This document shows positions 60,113 through 64,000 of a DNA stretch of 64,000 nt, in pieces. The stretch lies in contig NC_092677.1 of the NCBI RefSeq assembly GCF_964355755.1, positions 10,810,601 to 10,874,600 of the forward strand. Direction: 5' to 3'. The position numbers and the translations under genes are program-made. Below the pieces are notes generated by a model. It saw nothing but the letters and a program-made list of their open reading frames with translations. It made no database searches and had not been told where the DNA came from. The number at the start of each line of letters is the position of its first letter. Position 1 is the first letter of the stretch. The DNA comes from Antedon mediterranea. Lineage: Eukaryota > Echinodermata > Crinoidea > Comatulida > Antedonidae.

Positions 60113-62278
60113 ATGGCATACAATAATCGTCTCGAGCAGAAACCTCAGTTAGAAAACTGTTTTCCTGGACCATCAGGTAATATTTAGAGTGTTTTATTGT
60201 ACATTATATAATAATGATTCTATATATTTAAGATAAATGTAGAATTTGTGCTAATTAATAAGCAAAAAGAGGTTAATTTACTCAGTTAGGCTAGGCCCAC
60301 GTTTACTTTTCTGTATTTTAAATCCAGGCAAGTAAAAACAGCGGAGCAGAGTCTCTCCGGACGGCCGGGAGATCTCGCCAACAATGGCCTAAATTTGCAT
60401 ATGTAGGCCTGTCTAGAAAGTTGAGTAAATCTAAAATTAACAGCCTATATTATTTTATTGACAGATAAAACGATAATGATATGATTGAAAAATGTAAGCC
60501 CTGTGTTTGTATGTAGGCCCTGTGTTTGTATGTAGGCCTAGTATGGTCACTAAACTAAGAAAACGGAATTAATTAAATAAACAATTCAATGTTTTTGCAA
60601 TTAAAAGCAGTTTTTGACGCGTGTGTGTATACTAGTCTATATTCTATCTATTAAATTATAAATTATTCATTCTTTTTATAATTCTTTTTTATCATTCATA
60701 TCTATCGTTGGACATATTGATTAAATAAATTAATTGATTTTAGGAGAAGATGCAGAATATATGGACTTCCAAGAAGAAGACCTTGCCAAGTCTGTGTAAG
60801 TACTAAAAATGTGTGATAACGATTTTATTAGAGAAAACCATGGGGTTACTCCATGAGATAACTAAAAAAAGTAGAAAAAGATATTTTTAAAAATATATTT
60901 AAAAATGAATTTAATTTTTTTTTATTAACAGATCCAGTATTGCAGACACAAAGTTTGATATAACCATTGGACATATAGAGGATATCATAATGGGTAAGTC
61001 TGGGACAATGGAACCATATGATTGTCCTTATGTAATAAATTGATGGATCTTGGGGGTCTCTCAGGGTTGCATAAAGTGTCATACAATTGACATGTGCATA
61101 ATGTCTGAGGTTATCTAACTGGCGATTACAACTCCATAATATAAAGGCTACTTAACTGGCCGACGGTAACACTGTAGACGTTATGTATATACTTTTTTTA
61201 TATTTTAGATGATACATTTCAATTACTTCAACGAGATTTTATGGAAAAACATTACAAAGAATTTGAAGACACTGAAGAAAACAAGCTAATCTACACAGAA
61301 ATATTTAATAATTATGCAAGTTTAAATTTGATTTTCCGAATAAAAACCAGATCTTTGAAAATATTATAAATGTTTTAAGTAACTTTCAATGTATCACTTT
61401 TAAAATTTTCATAAAATAGACAGTCAACTGTAAATGTAATGTAGTATTTTCTATTGATACAGTTGTCTGAATTAAAGAGCAATCTTGTCAATAGACAAAG
61501 GGATATAGAAATATGGTTTGTTGACTGTACTGATAGCCACTTTCCTTGAAAATTTAGTAAACTCCATTTGTTTTACTAGGTCACCTTGCTGAACAAACAT
61601 ATTGAAAATGAACTAACCTCAAGAATACCAGACTTTTCCATGGAAGACTTTGCACAACAATTACAGTAAGTTTCTAATACTACATATAACAAAAAGAGGT
61701 GTGTAGTAAATGAAAACAAACAAACATTTATTGTGTGCTACAGTAGAATTAATATCAGGGTATGTAGAAAAAGAGACACTTCTAAAATGTTGAACGAGTT
61801 GTGCTGTATAAACCAGTCTCGTAAGTAAATAAAATTTATATATTATAATAATAGAATACATAAAATGTATTATTTATATCCATATTGCTTAAATATTTTT
61901 TTCCCGTTTTATAGAAAGAGATCGAAGAAAAAACAGTTGGAAGGCGAGATATTTGAAATGCTTCTAACGTTCAGTGATTTTGTATCATTTAAAGAAATGT
62001 TTTTAGATTACAAAGCAGTAAGTCGATTTTGTTTTTAAGCTCTGTCTACACTATCAAAGTTTATGTGACAAAAAAATGTGATGAGCCCATATGGACATGA
62101 TGATGTCATATCACTACCATATTTGGGCACATCACAGACGAGGTCTCACTGAAACATAAAGCATAAATAAAAAATTATTGTTTTGTTTCAATTACAGGAA
62201 CAAGAAGGGACTGGAATAGATCTGACATCAGGAATAATGGTCACACCATGCAAGTTTCCAGAGCCAACATCAAATTGA
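60113..62278 (+). CDS. ARL2BP: ARL2BP (BART), ARL2/ARL3-binding protein
   Basis: Model: join(60113..60176,60744..60795,60932..60993,61209..61315,61580..61665,61915..62017,62198..62278), 184 aa (human 163; the excess is a longer N-terminus). ARL2BP binds GTP-loaded ARL2 and ARL3 and acts at centrosomes, cilia and mitochondria; loss in humans causes retinal degeneration. Seen: the BART domain from TIGHIEDIIM, then DDTFQLLQRDFMEKHYKEFE, DTEENKLIYTEIFNNY, TLLNKHIENEL, EGEIFEMLLTFSDFVSFKEM and the end TSGIMVTPCKFPEP. Intron 4 is GC-AG: TAT|GCAAGT pairs with CTAG|GTCACC, and the joined frame aligns with the family without a gap. The other introns are GT-AG. Confidence 0.93.
62037..62150. mobile_element. 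MITE, CTCTGTCTACAC family, right end lost
   Basis: TTTAAGCTCTGTCTACACTATC begins 20 bases after ARL2BP exon 6. The shared centre is intact, and the copy stops at GGGCACATCACA without a right arm. Confidence 0.65.
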
Positions 62279-63297
62279 ACTTTTAACTTTAATATTTAAG
62301 TATATTGTTTATGCTACAAAAACAGTTTTATCAATACATTATCAGCAATTAAGATCAGGGTATATACAGTGTATTACATCCGATTTTGGTAAACGTACAG
62401 TACCTTATTTTCTTGCATGAATAAGTCTGCAGATAACATGCACATGAATAACTGTACAAGATGGGGTTTTTTTTTTGGGGGGGGGGGGGGTCCTCCTCCT
62501 AAATACCAAGCCCTACCGAACAAAGTGTACTGTACTATCAATAAAGTTCTACTTTTGATTGTAATACTGTATAAAAAATTATCAGTCAACTAATATTGCA
62601 TTGATTACGACAGGAGGAAATACAATGTTGATTGAATTATTGAAACAAAAAAAAAAGCATGATTTTTTTTACTCTAAATATATTCTATTTCCTATATACT
62701 GGTAGGGCTTGGTGTTTAGGAGAACCTGTTTTGTAGTGTTCCACTACAGGTGTGTGGCTGATAATGTAGCCATTTCAGAATTAACTTATGTTGTTGCAAT
62801 ACATTCTATTGACTGTATATGTAGTAACTTTTCCAAATTCTTTAAATTTAAAGTTGTTTAATTATGTAAATAAATGTGTAGTGTTAGACTATTCCTGAAT
62901 TTTTACCTTGAAGTTGTTGAAATAAATAATTGTTTTGTCATTAAAAGTATTTTATTATAGATTATGTAATAGCTAGAAATACACCACACCAGGTTTTATT
63001 ATTTAGATTTTATTGAAAAAGCTTCTTTAGAGCAAATTCCAATCGCATTATGTACATTAACAGTAATTTGTTTTTACAAAAATGAATATGCAAGTTGATG
63101 CATAATGGCTGGGTACCATGTAAAAACAATTATATTTTTTATCTAAAGAAAGGTTTTAAGGTATTGTAAATAATATACATGATCAATTATGTATTTTACA
63201 CCTTTATTTCATGACCACCTTGTCTTTATACAGCTAAGCTAATTTACAATGACATCACCACATTATGTGCACTGGTACACATAAATTGCATGCATCA
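62279..63297. other. Convergent 3' flanks of ARL2BP and the right-edge gene
   Basis: No gene. A T/G homopolymer run lies at 62467-62490. An inverted pair (TACCAAGCCCTACC at about 62504 and GGTAGGGCTTGGTGTTTAGG at about 62701) with TTTATTGATAG nearby suggests a small unclassified foldback element. AATAAA at about 62922 is a candidate ARL2BP signal. Confidence 0.5.
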
Positions 63298-63942
63298 TCA
63301 GTTCATGAGTACTTCTAGCTGGACTAATCTTGCATTGATATCACCTGGCATTCTGTATGGCAACATCCCCGCAAATGTAATCAGAGACTTAGCCTGGCGA
63401 CGTAAATACTCCAAGTACTGTGAAAATACATAAAATAAAATATTTGAAAGTTGGTTTTAGCATAGGCAGCAAATTAAAAAAAAAATACACATAAAACATT
63501 TGTTTGTTACTGGTCAAAGACTGATCTCCTAGAGGGCCCAGTTGATCAGTGGCTGTGATTTACTAGTAAGATGGTTCTACATTTTTCTAGTCCTTATCCG
63601 AGGACTCGTTCTACCACCAGAACCCTGGAGCAAGTAATTACGCTGTCTCGGCCACTCGCTCGATTTTAGAATATGAAGCAAATTTTTAAACAATGCATGT
63701 TTAATTAATACTGTACTTACAGAATCTTTTCCCACGTCCATTCCTCTCTGTGGCGTCATAGAGCGAGGACTATATGATGGCTTATTTCGGTTTGTCTTGT
63801 ACTTTGTGTACAGTATATTCATGGTAGCTATGAGTACATCTGGCATGCTTCGTCTTATTTCATCTTTATATTGTTTGAATTCTGCAACTCTGTCATCTAC
63901 ACTTTCTGGCGTCAAAGCTACAAGTTTTAATTTCTCAATTGT
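63298..63942 (-). CDS. Last two exons of an unrecognised gene (partial at right edge)
   Basis: Model: complement(join(63298..63417,63721..63942,...)), 113 residues visible. The upstream exon opens after acceptor TTTATAG and ends at donor TCT|GTAAGT. The last exon follows acceptor TTCACAG and ends ...EVLMN then TGA. Visible: [19 protein letters not shown], then [20 protein letters not shown], a basic [20 protein letters not shown] stretch with SP and TP sites, then [20 protein letters not shown]. It looks helical and soluble, with no membrane segment. I do not recognise the family. The next exon lies beyond the window. The splice signals and steady frame make it a real gene. Confidence 0.75.
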
Positions 63943-64000
63943 CTATAAATTAAGATTAAAATTTAAGAAACACTGATAAATAAAGCAATAAATATTTAAA

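Noticed and set aside
62467-62490. T/G homopolymer run as a structured element
   Set aside because: A simple homopolymer pair, possibly of inaccurate length; no further support.

Overview
The window looks like AT-rich animal nuclear DNA: compact coding exons with GT-AG introns, tRNA-derived SINEs, many MITEs and minisatellites. Three things point to an echinoderm or a close relative. It has a small cluster of SRCR receptors, a gene class expanded in echinoderms. It has dispersed AGGCCTAG-type palindromes. Its SINE bodies resemble ones I associate with that phylum. The clade is an inference; the gene identities are much firmer. I built gene models by hand from splice signals, reading frame and remembered family sequences, and every join given keeps frame.

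Left part (1-19.7 kb): a SPATA2-like gene on the minus strand (1704-4370) lies head to head with GAS8/DRC4 on the plus strand (5859-19072). GAS8 is a subunit of the ciliary nexin-dynein regulatory complex. The 1.4 kb between them is rich in GGCCTA words. GAS8 introns and 3' flank carry three large tandem arrays. The intron 2 array repeats ATACTTAC, the same 8 bases as the 5' end of U1 snRNA. The 3' array repeats AATAAA.

Middle (19.7-47.5 kb): a long gene-poor stretch with LINE remnants, then MYLIP/IDOL (FERM plus RING E3 ligase, 24210-29840, plus). Then come three minus-strand genes for type I membrane proteins with the layout signal, SRCR, SRCR, EGF, transmembrane segment, tail. Copies A (32379-35948) and B (37820-41266) come from a recent tandem duplication that also carried the last exon of MYLIP; that second exon copy is now an internally deleted pseudogene (36435-36608). 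Copy A has a frameshifted, shortened cytoplasmic tail. Gene C (42799-46496) is an older paralogue with a degenerate second SRCR domain.

Right part (47.5-64 kb): MCM4 (47844-54635, minus, 17 coding exons) lies head to head with FAAP24 (57941-59615, plus). MCM4 appears to have a 5' UTR intron occupied by a 2-kb inverted-repeat element, so the likely shared promoter is near 57.1-57.9 kb, where three E2F-like sites lie. ARL2BP (60113-62278, plus) follows, with a GC-AG intron. The last exons of an unrecognised minus-strand gene run off the right edge.

Functionally the window groups cilia (GAS8, ARL2BP), DNA replication and repair (MCM4, FAAP24), ubiquitin signalling (SPATA2-like, MYLIP) and cell-surface recognition (SRCR genes). 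Nothing suggests these work as one pathway.
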